Assembly: GCA_012719125.1 (NCBI GenBank)
Contig: JAAYAY010000047.1
Span: forward strand, 1 to 64,000
From: Planctomycetaceae bacterium
Lineage (GTDB): Bacteria > Planctomycetota > Planctomycetia > Pirellulales > Thermoguttaceae
Direction of reading: 5' to 3'
DNA: 64,000 nucleotides
In this document: in pieces, positions 36,254 to 45,964 of the stretch
Layout: each line of letters starts with the position of its first letter
Numbering within the stretch: the first letter of the stretch is position 1
Program-made: the position numbers and the translations under genes
The notes under the pieces: model-generated
What the model saw: only the letters and a program-made list of their open reading frames with translations
What the model was told of the DNA's origin: nothing
The model's database searches: none

Positions 36254-39200
36254 TCATGGCAAGGGAAGGCCCAAAGGCTTTCTGCTGCTCCGGATCTTGT
36301 CGAGATACTCGTCAGTGTAGACGCAGGGCTGTCCTTGATCACGCAAGGTGACAGGCTCCGTCCAGCAATCATTGCCGACCGCATGGCCAACTTCATGGAC
36401 CACCGTATCCGCCTGACTATCACCGGTGTCGTAGATCGACTCAATATAGATATAACACCCCCCTGCTGTTGAGTCGGTCTCTCCAAGAATAACATCGGTC
36501 TCACTCTCGGGATCATTGTCATTCGCGTATGGCCCCTGAAAAGCACCGAGGACATACGCGACCCAATACGGCACCGCATTGAGAGTCACAGAATCCCAGC
36601 CTCGCACATCATGCATGTCGGGGATAACAGAATTCAGATTTGCCTTGAAGGGAGTGTTGTCGTTACTATCTCCTACATCAAACGCGACTTCAACGAACGC
36701 CTCCTGCATGGCGGCGTACAACTGTGACGTATCCGGCATAGGCACGTCCTGTCCGTTCGTCAAATGGTCATCATCACTCAATTCAGCAAGCCCCGACGCG
36801 GGGGGTGGCGACAGCCCCTTCAAGACAACAGCCGTCGACCCTGTACAACTCAGAACCAGATAGGAAGTCGCTGCCGAATCGGTGAGCACCCCCCCTACGA
36901 AATGGCCAAGATCATCCTGAGTTAGCACGGGGTCGAATGTCACGTTGTATCCATTGTTGCCATTATCCTCGGCACGGCTGATATTGCACGAGACGGTATT
37001 TCCCGTCACTGCTCCCATGGAATCGACTTCCACGTGCAAGCGGCGCCAGACGGTAAGCAGACGGGTTGCCATCATGCCATCAATGCTATAGGCATCCGTC
37101 AAGGTGGGCTCACCTTCGTTGTGGATCAGGTCGAAGTTCTCTTCGTGGTAGACCGAACCGTACGGATCGTCGGAAACGGCAAATACCTCGGTCAGATCGG
37201 TTGGCCGAGCGCCAGCGACGACACGGAAATTGTTGCCCGGTTGGATCCAGCCGATTTCGAACGGAACACGGATGGTGCCGTTTGCGTCCGTAACTTCTGA
37301 TTCGGGGAGGTCCGCGCCCATGAGGAGTGCATCTTGAGAAATCCCAGGTACACTCCCCGTCGTTGCACGATTGTCGCCCGGGTCGTATCTGTGTTCATCA
37401 GGGCGAAGGGGATTCGGTGGCGCGGGATCATCGTCGATGGGAGCATCAGCCGCGCTCGGATCGTCCACATCAAACCACTTCAGCGCGACAGGTATCCCAG
37501 CCAACTGCGGCGCCACTTGCACTCGTACATCTACGATCGGCCGCGCGGGACCACCGGGGGTAGCTGCGTCGGGGTACGCGAGGACTCCAAAGCCACCTGT
37601 ATCATACAACTCGGCGGCGGACGACGCAGTGTCATGCGTCATCCACTGGATCCCCACGATCTCCGCCACCACCTTCCGTACGGGCGGATCCATTCGCATG
37701 GAAACCTGTGGAAAACTCACGTAAGGCGCCACGGCCCACTCGCCTACCCCCGGTTTCCCCTCCGCCGGATCCAGGCCGCTGGAACTCGCGAAGCCGGTCC
37801 ACGTCGCAGAGGGATCGTTGCGGTCTTCCCATGCAGTTGCCACCCAGTCGACGGAATCAACGGCGACGCCGGGCGGAGCCACTTGGGCTGTCCAACGCAT
37901 CGTATCGTGAGACCACGATACCTCCGGATGGGGAACGCCGACCCAGATGCCGCCGCCCAACTGACGCTCCGCCGTGCAGCCCGTCACGTCAACGGCCCAC
38001 ACCTCGAACGTCGTTTCCGCGCACTCACCCGGTCGGTCCGTGGCACGGACGGTAATCTCGGCAACTCCGGTTGACCCGGTGAAACTGAGCGTCAGGATCC
38101 CGGTTCCTCCGTTAATGCTGGTGCCCACCACCGACGAATTACTGTTCGCCACTACGGCGTAGGTGAGCTGCTGATCCGTATCGTCCAAATCGTCGAAGTG
38201 GTTCCACAGCGAAACCTGCTCGGTCGTGACCGCATCGCGGGCCCAATGCCAAACGTCGTCGATCGGCTCTGCCGTCGGCGCCTCGTTCATCACGTACAAG
38301 GTCACGACGGCAGGACCGCTCTCGTCGATGCCGTCGTCGAGCGTGTACCAGAACGCGTCGGTGCCCGCGAATCCGGCGTCCGGAACATACGTGAACGTCC
38401 CGTCACTATCCCAGGTGAGTTGGCCGTTGGCAGGCCCGTCTTTCACGTCCAGGGCCACGTCCCACATGAAATGGTCGTTGTCGCTGTCGTTCCATTTCAG
38501 GCCGTACTCCGGATCGGTCACTTCCAGGGTCGTGTCGTGGGTGATGTAGTAGTCGTCGTCGTACGGGCAAGGAGCGAAGTTGGTGATCGATATCGAAACC
38601 AGGGCGTCGCTCGAGCCCTGCGGGTTGGTGATCCTGTAGGTGAAGTCGTCGGAACCGGCCCAGTTCTCCGGCGGCTCGTAGCGGAACCCGCCGCCCGGCG
38701 AGAACCAGACGAGTTGCCCGGCAGTGGGGTAGGTTACCACACTGGCTGTCCCCGGTTCGTCGCCCAAGTCGTCGTTCCAGAGCACGCCGGGGGCCCCGTC
38801 AATGATTGGGCAGTCGTGGCCGCCGGAGTAGTTGTCGTCGTAGGCCGCCGGCTCGCGGCCGCCGCCACTGCCTCCGGATCCTCCGCTGCCACCACTTCCG
38901 CCCGATCCCCCACTACCGCCGCTTCCCCCGCTTCCGCCACTCCCCCCGCTGTCGCCCATCGTCATCAGCAGAAGATTCCCATCGTCTCCTTCCCCCGCCC
39001 CGGGGGCTTGCGCCGGTGCCGCCAGCCGAAGCGGGCGGATCGTTCCGTGTTCCCGGGCCGACGGGCTGGCCGATGCCGAGCCTTCTGTGTCGCCTTCCGC
39101 TGATTGTGGACTGCCACCGGCGGCCACCGGTATGGACCAGTAATGCGATCCCCAGGATGCCTGCGGATTCACCCCGCTTGGCACGAAGCCCGACCGCATA

Positions 39201-39694
39201 TAGGAGAACTGCCCCGACGCCAACGCGGCCGCCAGGTCGTCGAGCAGCGGCGACCGCTCGACGAGCCTGCTCGTATCGGCAGACGTCCCGAGAACCGAAT
39301 CGACCGCCCCCGAGACCATTTCCACCGCCCGTTCCCTGGCGGCGGCAAGGCGGTCTGGGGAAACCGCCGGCGCAGCACCGCCCCCGGCCGACGACGTCCA
39401 GAAGCTCACGCACAGGTGCCCCGCTGCGTCGGGCGGAGCGATGGTCCGCGGAACGTGAAACGTCTGATCCCCCAAGTAGGCCGCCTCGATCAGGTGCCAC
39501 ATCGGGTCCCCCGATCGGATTCGCTCCGTGTCCGACTTGCTCCGCTGGCCGAATCCGAACCAAGCGGCCCCAACCATCAAGGCCGCGATTCCCCCGCCGG
39601 GGGCCGCTCGCACTTCGAGCAATTCAGGCCCATGCAACTTGCGCCCCCCCCCCCGCAACGTGCGCATACTACTCCGCTGCCGCCGGACCACCAT
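36254..39694 (-). CDS. Large exported Ig-like repeat protein with C-terminal HExGH metallopeptidase-like motif
   Basis: A 1146-residue protein. The N-terminus (GPELLEVRAAPGGGIAALM) is like the planctomycete LEPR/LEVR export-associated start. A run of Gly-Gly-Ser triplets (about 248-275) leads into Asp-rich Ig/cadherin-like domains (GSDDFTYRITNPQG, GTDAFWYTLDDGI). Near residue 1099 is VVHEVGHAVGNDCW, an HExxH zinc site of metzincin form, followed by YTDEYLDKIRSS. The expected third ligand (HExxHxxGxxH/D) is Cys, with Asp one place earlier, so activity is uncertain. The ATG at 39694 follows AGGGGG; the open frame runs 120 residues further upstream but lacks exported-protein features. Confidence 0.7.
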   Translation of the reverse strand: MVVRRQRSSMRTLRGGGRKLHGPELLEVRAAPGGGIAALMVGAAWFGFGQRSKSDTERIRSGDPMWHLIEAAYLGDQTFHVPRTIAPPDAAGHLCVSFWTSSAGGGAAPAVSPDRLAAARERAVEMVSGAVDSVLGTSADTSRLVERSPLLDDLAAALASGQFSYMRSGFVPSGVNPQASWGSHYWSIPVAAGGSPQSAEGDTEGSASASPSAREHGTIRPLRLAAPAQAPGAGEGDDGNLLLMTMGDSGGSGGSGGSGGSGGSGGSGGSGGSGGSGGGREPAAYDDNYSGGHDCPIIDGAPGVLWNDDLGDEPGTASVVTYPTAGQLVWFSPGGGFRYEPPENWAGSDDFTYRITNPQGSSDALVSISITNFAPCPYDDDYYITHDTTLEVTDPEYGLKWNDSDNDHFMWDVALDVKDGPANGQLTWDSDGTFTYVPDAGFAGTDAFWYTLDDGIDESGPAVVTLYVMNEAPTAEPIDDVWHWARDAVTTEQVSLWNHFDDLDDTDQQLTYAVVANSNSSVVGTSINGGTGILTLSFTGSTGVAEITVRATDRPGECAETTFEVWAVDVTGCTAERQLGGGIWVGVPHPEVSWSHDTMRWTAQVAPPGVAVDSVDWVATAWEDRNDPSATWTGFASSSGLDPAEGKPGVGEWAVAPYVSFPQVSMRMDPPVRKVVAEIVGIQWMTHDTASSAAELYDTGGFGVLAYPDAATPGGPARPIVDVRVQVAPQLAGIPVALKWFDVDDPSAADAPIDDDPAPPNPLRPDEHRYDPGDNRATTGSVPGISQDALLMGADLPESEVTDANGTIRVPFEIGWIQPGNNFRVVAGARPTDLTEVFAVSDDPYGSVYHEENFDLIHNEGEPTLTDAYSIDGMMATRLLTVWRRLHVEVDSMGAVTGNTVSCNISRAEDNGNNGYNVTFDPVLTQDDLGHFVGGVLTDSAATSYLVLSCTGSTAVVLKGLSPPPASGLAELSDDDHLTNGQDVPMPDTSQLYAAMQEAFVEVAFDVGDSNDNTPFKANLNSVIPDMHDVRGWDSVTLNAVPYWVAYVLGAFQGPYANDNDPESETDVILGETDSTAGGCYIYIESIYDTGDSQADTVVHEVGHAVGNDCWTEPVTLRDQGQPCVYTDEYLDKIRSSRKPLGLPLP

Positions 39695-39759
39695 GGCGAT
39701 ACCCCCTGATAGACTTGGCTTGGTAACAAGACACGCAAACGAACCACGCGCTGGCCGTG

Positions 39760-39787
39760 AATCTACCGCGCCGTGCGGATGTGTCAA
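39760..39787 (-). promoter_or_regulatory. Sigma70-type promoter of the exported-protein operon
   Basis: On the minus strand TTGACA (39787-39782) and TAGATT (39765-39760) are 16 bases apart. Transcription would start near 39752, about 58 nt before the ATG at 39694. The three downstream genes follow with gaps of 15-24 bp, so one transcript is likely. Confidence 0.5.
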
Positions 39788-39947
39788 GCAGTTTGTTCCC
39801 AAAATATTGACCCTACCAAAAGACCCCCAGGCAGAGGGAATCTCTTGCCTTCTCCAATTGAGCTCGCGATGATGGTTGTGCCCGGTGCAAATACGGACAG
39901 TGCCCTGGTTAAATGAACTCTGAATCAATTCAAACCATGACAGCGAC

Positions 39948-41153
39948 ATGAGCGGCAAGCGGCGTCTGTTATTCGCCTCGTACCACTGCTGCGTCGATCC
40001 GTCCAGCGGTGCGGCCGTGTCGGCCCGCGAACTGCTCGGAATGCTTGCACGCAACGGGTGGGACGTTCGGACCTACTGCGGACCGCTCTTGGACTTCGAG
40101 CAGGCGGAGGATGTGCGGCAGATCCTGGCCGACCAGCAACTCGAAGTTCACGAAACCAGCGTTTGGGTTCAATGCGTGCCGGTGGCCCTGTTGACGTTCG
40201 ATGACGGTCCCGTGCGATCGACCGTTCTTCTGCCTCCGGATCCTCAGCGCCGACCGCCGTCGATGGAGAGTGGAAGCGTCTTTCTCGGCGGCTTCGGCGA
40301 GCTCGTCGAGCGCTGGCGGCCGGACATCCTGCTGACCTACGGCGGACATTGGCTTGCCGGGCCCATGTTCGACGAGGCCCGGCGGCACGGCGTTCGGATT
40401 GTCTTCTGGTTGCGCAACTTCGCCTACCGCGACCGGAAGTTGTTCCTATCAGTGGACAGGGCGATCGTGCCGTCTGAGTGTTCCGCCACGCATTACCTGC
40501 AGACCTTGGGACTGGATACGACCGTCATCCCGCCGCCGCTAAGCTGGGAACGGATCGTGTGCGACCGATTGCGCGGCAGCCGCTATGTCACCTTCGTCAA
40601 CCCCCAGCCGCACAAAGGCGTGTTCGTTTTGGCTCGCATCGCCGAACAGTTGTTTCGCCGCCGGCCCGATATCCGGCTGCTGATTGTCGAGGGGCGATCG
40701 GGCGTGGAATGGCTCGAACGGACCGGGCTCGACCTGAGCGGGTTGACCAATCTGAGCGTGATGAACAACACGCCCGACGCCCGCGACTTCTATCAGGTCA
40801 GCCGCGTGGTTCTGATGCCGTCGCTCTGGCGGGAGTCGTTCGGACGCGTCGCCGCCGAGGCCATGATCAACGGCATCCCGGTGCTGGCATCGAATCGCGG
40901 TGCGCTGCCCGAAGTGGTGGGGGATGCGGGTTTTCTGTTCGACATTCCGGACTGCTACACGCCCGAGACACGCAAGGTCTCTACGGCTGAAGAGGTTGCT
41001 CCGTGGGTCGAGACGATCATCCGCCTTTGGGACGACGACGAGTTTTACACCGAAGCGAGCCGCCGCTGCCGCGACCGGGCCGAAATGTGGCGCCCGGAGG
41101 TGCTGCTGCCCCGTTACGAATATGTCTTCGAGAGCCTGCTGGCGGGTCGATAG
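39948..41153 (+). CDS. Glycosyltransferase, family 4 (GT-B fold)
   Basis: A 401-residue cytoplasmic glycosyltransferase. The N-terminal half has a Rossmann-like start (RLLFASYHCCVDPSSGAAVS), and the C-terminal half carries the GT4 nucleotide-sugar motif PSLWRESFGRVAAEAMINGI followed by PVLASNRGALPEVV. VNPQPHKGVFVLARIAEQLF is the usual start of the second domain. Sugar and acceptor cannot be read from sequence. It is divergent from the exported-protein operon and stands alone on its strand, so a role in modifying those proteins is only a guess. Confidence 0.85.
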   Translation: MSGKRRLLFASYHCCVDPSSGAAVSARELLGMLARNGWDVRTYCGPLLDFEQAEDVRQILADQQLEVHETSVWVQCVPVALLTFDDGPVRSTVLLPPDPQRRPPSMESGSVFLGGFGELVERWRPDILLTYGGHWLAGPMFDEARRHGVRIVFWLRNFAYRDRKLFLSVDRAIVPSECSATHYLQTLGLDTTVIPPPLSWERIVCDRLRGSRYVTFVNPQPHKGVFVLARIAEQLFRRRPDIRLLIVEGRSGVEWLERTGLDLSGLTNLSVMNNTPDARDFYQVSRVVLMPSLWRESFGRVAAEAMINGIPVLASNRGALPEVVGDAGFLFDIPDCYTPETRKVSTAEEVAPWVETIIRLWDDDEFYTEASRRCRDRAEMWRPEVLLPRYEYVFESLLAGR

Positions 41154-41226
41154 AATCGAGCCGAAGTTGGTGAGGGATTCCTCGTTTCAAAGCGGCTTGG
41201 CCGTACGATCCCCGCGATTGACCCGC

Positions 41227-42459
41227 TCACGTGCTCAGGTCCGTATCCTCCCACGCCGTACCGGCCGACAGGCACCACGTCAGCGAGTGACGCCGCTCGT
41301 GCACGACCCCGCCGTGCATGACGGGATGAAAGCCCTTCGGCACGGTGTCCTCGCCCGTCTGGGCACTCCGCACGGCGTTGTGGGCGCAGTAGAACCGATC
41401 CTCCATTGCGTTCACCTCGGAGGCCGATCGAAGCTTCGATTTCTGCACCAGTCCCTCGACCGTCCCGTCCAGACCGCCCAGGAACTCGAACAACATCCGG
41501 TGGACGATCGCATGGTCAATTTGCGACGCTTCAATCGTCGGTTCGGCGTCAAACCCCAATACCCACGCCAGGGCCCACATGTTCTCCAACCTCCACCCCA
41601 CCGAACCGCCGTGCTCGTTCCTCGCCTTTTTGCGAGACAGCGACATGCAAGCTGCCTCATTCTTCGTCAGCCATTTGCCGAGCTTGTTCCTTTTCAGGTG
41701 TTTCTGCAGGGCCTTCGTCGGGATTGCGTCCTCTGGAGCCGACGCCCACATGAACAAGGCTCCCAGAGCCATCAGCCTCCCGGCCACCTCGCTCACCGGC
41801 CGAACCTTGCGAGTCATGTCCGGCAGCGGCAACCAATCAGCCGGAGAAAACCCTCGGTCCTTCAGAAACGCCATTGCCCGCGCCCGAACCGCCTCCGCCT
41901 CCGGTCCGCCACCCTTGGCCGGCAGCCTCCAATCCGGCCTCGGTTCGATCGTTCTCAGCTTATCGACCAGGCCTGGCGGAAGCACTACGCAATCGCTTGT
42001 CTCCGGATTCAACAACAGCCCGCATCCCTGGGGAAGCGGCTTCACAAGATCGACTCCGTCGACCACGAACCCTGGGATGGAGCCACCGCCGTCGAACATT
42101 TCGGGCATGGCGGCCGCGAACTGTTGCGCATGGGCCATCGACTCAAACGCAACCACCACCGGAAAGTCGTCGATCTCGGCCATCATCGGCGTGACCGCCC
42201 CACTCCCGGATTCATCCTTCACCTGGATTAGCGTGAACTGCAGTCCATGGATGAACTTCGCGGCCTCACCCGCATTCTGCTTCTCAACCGCCTCCGCCAG
42301 ACTCTCACAGGAGTCCTCGGCCTCCTCCGCATACCGAGGCGGCGCCTCAGGAATCAACAGTACCTGTCCGCAAGCGGGACACTTCACCCGTTTCCCGAAC
42401 AGCTTCTCTTTCGCCTTTAACTTCTTCTGACAACCAGGACAAGGAACGATCAGTTCCAT
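41227..42459 (-). CDS. Zinc-ribbon / SseB-like / DUF4272 three-part protein
   Basis: A 410-residue cytoplasmic protein. An N-terminal zinc ribbon has Cys7, Cys10, Cys27 and Cys30 (CPGC and CPAC). A middle part (about 85-165: PVVVAFESMAHAQQFAAAMP, GCGLLLNPETS) is like the SseB N-terminal fold. The C-terminal half carries DUF4272 features (RARAMAFLKDRGFSPADWLP, RLMALGALFMWAS, ENMWALAWVLGFD). DUF4272 has no known activity. GAGG 7 nt before the ATG supports the start. Confidence 0.75.
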   Translation of the reverse strand: MELIVPCPGCQKKLKAKEKLFGKRVKCPACGQVLLIPEAPPRYAEEAEDSCESLAEAVEKQNAGEAAKFIHGLQFTLIQVKDESGSGAVTPMMAEIDDFPVVVAFESMAHAQQFAAAMPEMFDGGGSIPGFVVDGVDLVKPLPQGCGLLLNPETSDCVVLPPGLVDKLRTIEPRPDWRLPAKGGGPEAEAVRARAMAFLKDRGFSPADWLPLPDMTRKVRPVSEVAGRLMALGALFMWASAPEDAIPTKALQKHLKRNKLGKWLTKNEAACMSLSRKKARNEHGGSVGWRLENMWALAWVLGFDAEPTIEASQIDHAIVHRMLFEFLGGLDGTVEGLVQKSKLRSASEVNAMEDRFYCAHNAVRSAQTGEDTVPKGFHPVMHGGVVHERRHSLTWCLSAGTAWEDTDLST

Positions 42460-42499
42460 GAGGGCACCTCTCTTCGTCGGCAGAGAACGATCAGTGCGA

Positions 42500-42559
42500 A
42501 GCGATGGGCGTGGATCGTCAGGCCACCACGCCCATCGCTACGCTCTGAGCGTGCCACCC
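42500..42559. repeat. Truncated copy of the 45.97-kb hairpin repeat
   Basis: A 14-base stem (AGCGATGGGCGTGG with its complement) and 12-base loop match the core of the larger hairpin at 45965-46044, and the right arm continues identically through ACGCTCTGAGCGTGCCACCC. The left outer arm has been replaced by unrelated sequence. It lies just upstream of the DUF4272 gene. Confidence 0.7.
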
Positions 42560-42685
42560 AGTAAACAATCCGGGGTGGTTCTCCCCTCGGTCAAGGCCGG
42601 ATCGGAGAAGCTTTGCCTTTTGGGTCAGAGTATGACCCTTGACGCGACCTGAGTCAACAGTCGCCCCCCAACGTCTCTTGCCACG

Positions 42686-43081
42686 TTATAGGCCCTCGCC
42701 CCGCCCCAACGCGATCGCATAGGCGGTGGCGTGTGTGTGGCAGTGCGAGATCGAGACGAGCAGCTTGGTCACCCCGAGCCGTTCCACCACCTCTTTCGTC
42801 CCCCCGCGAACCGCCACCACCGGACGCCCCCCCGGCTCGTTGCGGATCTCAATGTCGCGCCAACTGATTCCGCGGATCCACCCGGTGCCGAGCGCCTTGA
42901 GAATCGCCTCCTTGGCGGCCCAGCGGCCCGTGTAGTGCTGGGTGGCCTGCTTGCGATTCTGGCAGTAGCGGATCTCCTCGTCGGTGTAAACGCGATTGAT
43001 GAACAGGTCGCCATGCCGCTCGATCATTCGCGCGATCCGCAGGCATTCCGTAATGTCGGTTCCGATTCCAATGACGTCCAT
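42686..43081 (-). CDS. acpS: Holo-[acyl-carrier-protein] synthase
   Basis: A 131-residue enzyme that transfers 4'-phosphopantetheine from CoA to acyl carrier protein. Metal- and substrate-binding motifs are IGIGTDITE near the N-terminus and TGRWAAKEAILKALGTGW near residues 51-68, and the C-terminus has SISHCHTHATAYAIA. Length and order are typical of AcpS. It ends the run pyrD, trpS, membrane protein, acpS on the minus strand. Confidence 0.95.
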   Translation of the reverse strand: MDVIGIGTDITECLRIARMIERHGDLFINRVYTDEEIRYCQNRKQATQHYTGRWAAKEAILKALGTGWIRGISWRDIEIRNEPGGRPVVAVRGGTKEVVERLGVTKLLVSISHCHTHATAYAIALGRGEGL

Positions 43082-43103
43082 GGGAGTTGTCGGGGAGCAG
43101 GGT

Positions 43104-43967
43104 TCAGGGTTCGGGGGTCAGGGTTCGGGGCTCGGCGTGGAGCAAACCGTCTAGCCGGGAGCGATCGTTGGGGGGGATCCAGACTTGCTGGACGGTCCGG
43201 CGGCCTTTCGGCAACTCCCAGGATAGCTCCAGTCCGGCCGGTCCGCATCCGCCCTGGCAATGGACGAGGCGATAGGCGGCATCCTGGGCGTCGTCGGGAG
43301 GCTCGAGCCCCACGGCGGCCGCCAGGTCGGCGGCAGTCGCGGCCGGAAGACGGCCGCGGCGAACGGTGGAGAACCAGGTGCGGCACCGATCGCAGTAAGG
43401 CTGCCGCGCGGCCGGCACAATCACGAGCAGGGTGGCGGCGAGGGTGAGGCATCCGTCGAGAGCCCAACTGGCCCAGGCCCAGAGGTCTCGTGCCACGATC
43501 CGGCCGGCGATCGGCCGCCCCCGGATTGCCTGCCATCGCAGATACTCCAGCACGCCGGAGGCCGGCTTGGGGGGCGTGCCCCGCACCAAATCGGGATGGG
43601 CCCGAGCGGCGATCTGGAATTGAGCCGCCTGGCGCTGGGCGGTTTCCTTCTGTTCCTGGTAGCTGAAGTAGTGTTGTCCGAACACCGCCACGGCGCAGGA
43701 AAGTACCGCTCCCGCCAGGATAGTGCCTCTGCCCGCCACGTGAACCAGCCGCGTCAGCCCGGCCAGAGTGACTCCGATCGCCAGTCCGACGAGAATCGGG
43801 AACAGACCGAGCGGGGCGAAGTGCTTCTGGACGCCATAGGCCAACCAGGCCGCGGCCGCCCCGTGGATCAAGCAGAGCGGCAGCCACAACGCCAGGTGCG
43901 CCGCATGGAAGCTCGCCCGCGGCGGTTCTCCGGCAGCAACATGCGATTCCGCAGGCGGTTCACTCAT
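43104..43967 (-). CDS. Integral membrane protein with zinc-ribbon-like cysteines, unknown function
   Basis: A 287-residue protein with four or five predicted membrane helices (ALWLPLCLIHGAAAAWLAYG; LFPILVGLAIGVTLAGL; ILAGAVLSCAVAVFG; CLTLAATLLVIVPAA) and a cytoplasmic tail containing CDRC and CQGGC, a possible zinc site. It lies between trpS (37 bp) and acpS (22 bp). I recognise no family; the link to its neighbours is positional only. Confidence 0.65.
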   Translation of the reverse strand: MSEPPAESHVAAGEPPRASFHAAHLALWLPLCLIHGAAAAWLAYGVQKHFAPLGLFPILVGLAIGVTLAGLTRLVHVAGRGTILAGAVLSCAVAVFGQHYFSYQEQKETAQRQAAQFQIAARAHPDLVRGTPPKPASGVLEYLRWQAIRGRPIAGRIVARDLWAWASWALDGCLTLAATLLVIVPAARQPYCDRCRTWFSTVRRGRLPAATAADLAAAVGLEPPDDAQDAAYRLVHCQGGCGPAGLELSWELPKGRRTVQQVWIPPNDRSRLDGLLHAEPRTLTPEP

Positions 43968-44004
43968 GCCAGTTCACGTCGGGATGCTGTTTCCCTGGCG
44001 CCCC

Positions 44005-44970
44005 TCACTTCACGCCGCAAGCCTGCTGGGCTCGCAGGAGCACCTCGGCTGCCTTCCTGCGGGCTCTGGAGGCTCCGTCGGCGAGAATCTCACGGACGCG
44101 CTGGGGGTGAGCCTCGAGGTCCTTTCGCCGCGCCCGGGCCTCGGCGAAGTAGGTCTCCGCCTCGTCGGCCAGGGCCTTCTTCACCTCGCCGTAGCCGAAT
44201 CCGCCGCGGCGGTACTTGGCCGCCATTTCCTCCCGCTTCGCATCGTCGGCAAATAGGGAGTAGAGCTGATAGAGGTGATCGTCGCCGGGCTCCTTCGGCT
44301 CTTCCATGGGACGCGAGTCGGTGACGATCCGCATGATCTTCTTTCGCTGCGTCTTGGGATCCTCGAAGATCTCCAGCGTGTTGTTGTAGCTCTTCGACAT
44401 CTTCTCGCCGTCGACGCCGGGCACCTTCGCCGAGGCTTCGAGCAACTTCGCCTTCGGCATCACGAAGGTCTCGCCGTACTGGTGGTTGAAACTGCCGGCA
44501 AGATCGCGGCAGACCTCGATGTGCTGCACCTGATCTTCGCCCACCGGAACCGTGTCGGAATCGTAGGCCAGGATGTCGGCGGCCATCAACACCGGGTAGG
44601 CGAACAGCCCTGCGTCGGCGGTCAGCCCCCGGGCTTTCTTGTCCTTGTAGGCGTGGCACCGTTCCAGCAGGCCCATGGGCGTGCCGGTCAGCAGCAGCCA
44701 GCACAGTTCCGAAACCTCGGGCACGTCGGACTGGACGAACAGCGTCGCCTTCTCGGGGTCCAGTCCCAGGGCCAGCAGGTCGACGGCCGCCTCCAGCGTC
44801 AATTGCGAGAGATCGTCGCGGCTGCGAACCGTGTTCAGGGCGTGCAGGTTGGCCATGAAGTAGAAGGCCTCTTCGGCCTGGTCCTGCAGGTCGATGTACT
44901 GTCGGATGGCCCCGAAGTAGTTGCCCCAATGAAATCGTCCGGTCGGCTGAATCCCTGAAAGCACGCGCAT
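44005..44970 (-). CDS. trpS: Tryptophan-tRNA ligase
   Basis: A 321-residue class I aminoacyl-tRNA synthetase that charges tRNA-Trp. The HIGH-type motif is HWGN at residues 14-17 ([15 protein letters not shown]), the KMSKS loop is [10 protein letters not shown] (about 192-201), and the tryptophan-binding region includes [15 protein letters not shown] and [10 protein letters not shown]. Length fits bacterial TrpRS. It follows pyrD by 44 bp on the same strand. No Shine-Dalgarno precedes the ATG. Confidence 0.96.
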   Translation of the reverse strand: MRVLSGIQPTGRFHWGNYFGAIRQYIDLQDQAEEAFYFMANLHALNTVRSRDDLSQLTLEAAVDLLALGLDPEKATLFVQSDVPEVSELCWLLLTGTPMGLLERCHAYKDKKARGLTADAGLFAYPVLMAADILAYDSDTVPVGEDQVQHIEVCRDLAGSFNHQYGETFVMPKAKLLEASAKVPGVDGEKMSKSYNNTLEIFEDPKTQRKKIMRIVTDSRPMEEPKEPGDDHLYQLYSLFADDAKREEMAAKYRRGGFGYGEVKKALADEAETYFAEARARRKDLEAHPQRVREILADGASRARRKAAEVLLRAQQACGVK

Positions 44971-45014
44971 CGTTTAGGCCATATCCAACAAAAAGAAGGT
45001 GTAAATCTCCGCCA

Positions 45015-45929
45015 TCATCGGGCGGGATGCTGTAAGGTTCCAATTACCTCGGACACGCTATCAGCCCCCAAGGCTCGCAAGGCCTCTGGAAGCTGGTCAA
45101 GGATCTCCATGGTGACCGACGGGCGGTAGAAGCTCGCCGTTCCTACTTGGATGGCGCTCGCCCCGGCCACCAGAAACTCCATGCAGTCGTCGACTGAGGC
45201 GATCCCGCCGATGCCCACGATCGGTATGTCGACGGCCTGGGCGACCTGGTAGACGATCCGCAGCGCGATCGGCTTGATGGCCGGTCCGCTGAGCCCGCCC
45301 AGCACATTGCCCAGTCGCGGTCGCCGCCGCCGCCAGTCGACGGCCATGCCGAGGCAGGTGTTGATCAGGGCCACGGCGTCGGCGCCGCCATCGGCCGCCG
45401 CCTGGGCGATGGCCGGCACGCTGGTCACATTGGGGGTCAGCTTGGCCAGAACCGGCAGGTCGCACACGCCGCGGACTCCACGGACGACCTTCTCGCACAT
45501 GGACGGATCCGTGCCAAAGTCGACGCCCCCCGAGACATTCGGGCAGGAGACGTTCAGTTCCAGGGCGGCGACCCCTGCCACCCGACCAAGCCGTTCGGCC
45601 AGGTAGACGAAGTCGTCGTAGCTCTTCCCGGCCACGCTCACAATGATCGCCGTATCGAGCGAGGCGAGAAAGGGGAACTGGTTTTGGAGGAAGGCGTCGA
45701 GGCCGTCGTTGTCCAGTCCGATCGAGTTGAGTAGTCCCGCTGTGGTTTCAACGGTCCGCGGCGGTGGATTCCCCGCACGAGGATCGCGGGTGATCGTCTT
45801 GGGGACGATTCCGCCGAGACGGCCGAGTTCCACCATGCCCGCCATCTCGCGAGCGTAGCCAAAGGTGCCGGACGCGACCATGACCGGATTCTTCAGAGCA
45901 AGTCGTCCCAGTTGAACCTGCAAATCCAT
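45015..45929 (-). CDS. pyrD: Dihydroorotate dehydrogenase, class 1B catalytic subunit
   Basis: A 304-residue FMN enzyme of pyrimidine synthesis oxidising dihydroorotate to orotate. The active-site loop is [17 protein letters not shown] with the class 1 catalytic Cys; [14 protein letters not shown] and FMN phosphate-binding [11 protein letters not shown] are also present. The Cys and length mark the cytosolic class 1; the 1B type needs an electron-transfer partner (PyrK), which is not in the window. It is the first gene of the pyrD-trpS-acpS run. Confidence 0.93.
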   Translation of the reverse strand: MDLQVQLGRLALKNPVMVASGTFGYAREMAGMVELGRLGGIVPKTITRDPRAGNPPPRTVETTAGLLNSIGLDNDGLDAFLQNQFPFLASLDTAIIVSVAGKSYDDFVYLAERLGRVAGVAALELNVSCPNVSGGVDFGTDPSMCEKVVRGVRGVCDLPVLAKLTPNVTSVPAIAQAAADGGADAVALINTCLGMAVDWRRRRPRLGNVLGGLSGPAIKPIALRIVYQVAQAVDIPIVGIGGIASVDDCMEFLVAGASAIQVGTASFYRPSVTMEILDQLPEALRALGADSVSEVIGTLQHPAR

Positions 45930-45964
45930 TTCAGTATCGCGTACCGCTCAGTAGGGTGTGTATT

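Noticed and set aside
38870-38960. Short tandem repeat of CCGCCGCTTCC-like units
   Set aside because: It is the Gly-Gly-Ser linker of the large exported protein read on the other strand, not an independent satellite.
39695-40054. N-terminal extension of 120 residues on the large exported protein
   Set aside because: It crosses the likely promoter at 39760-39787 and the start of the divergent glycosyltransferase gene; the ATG at 39694 has a good AGGGGG site.
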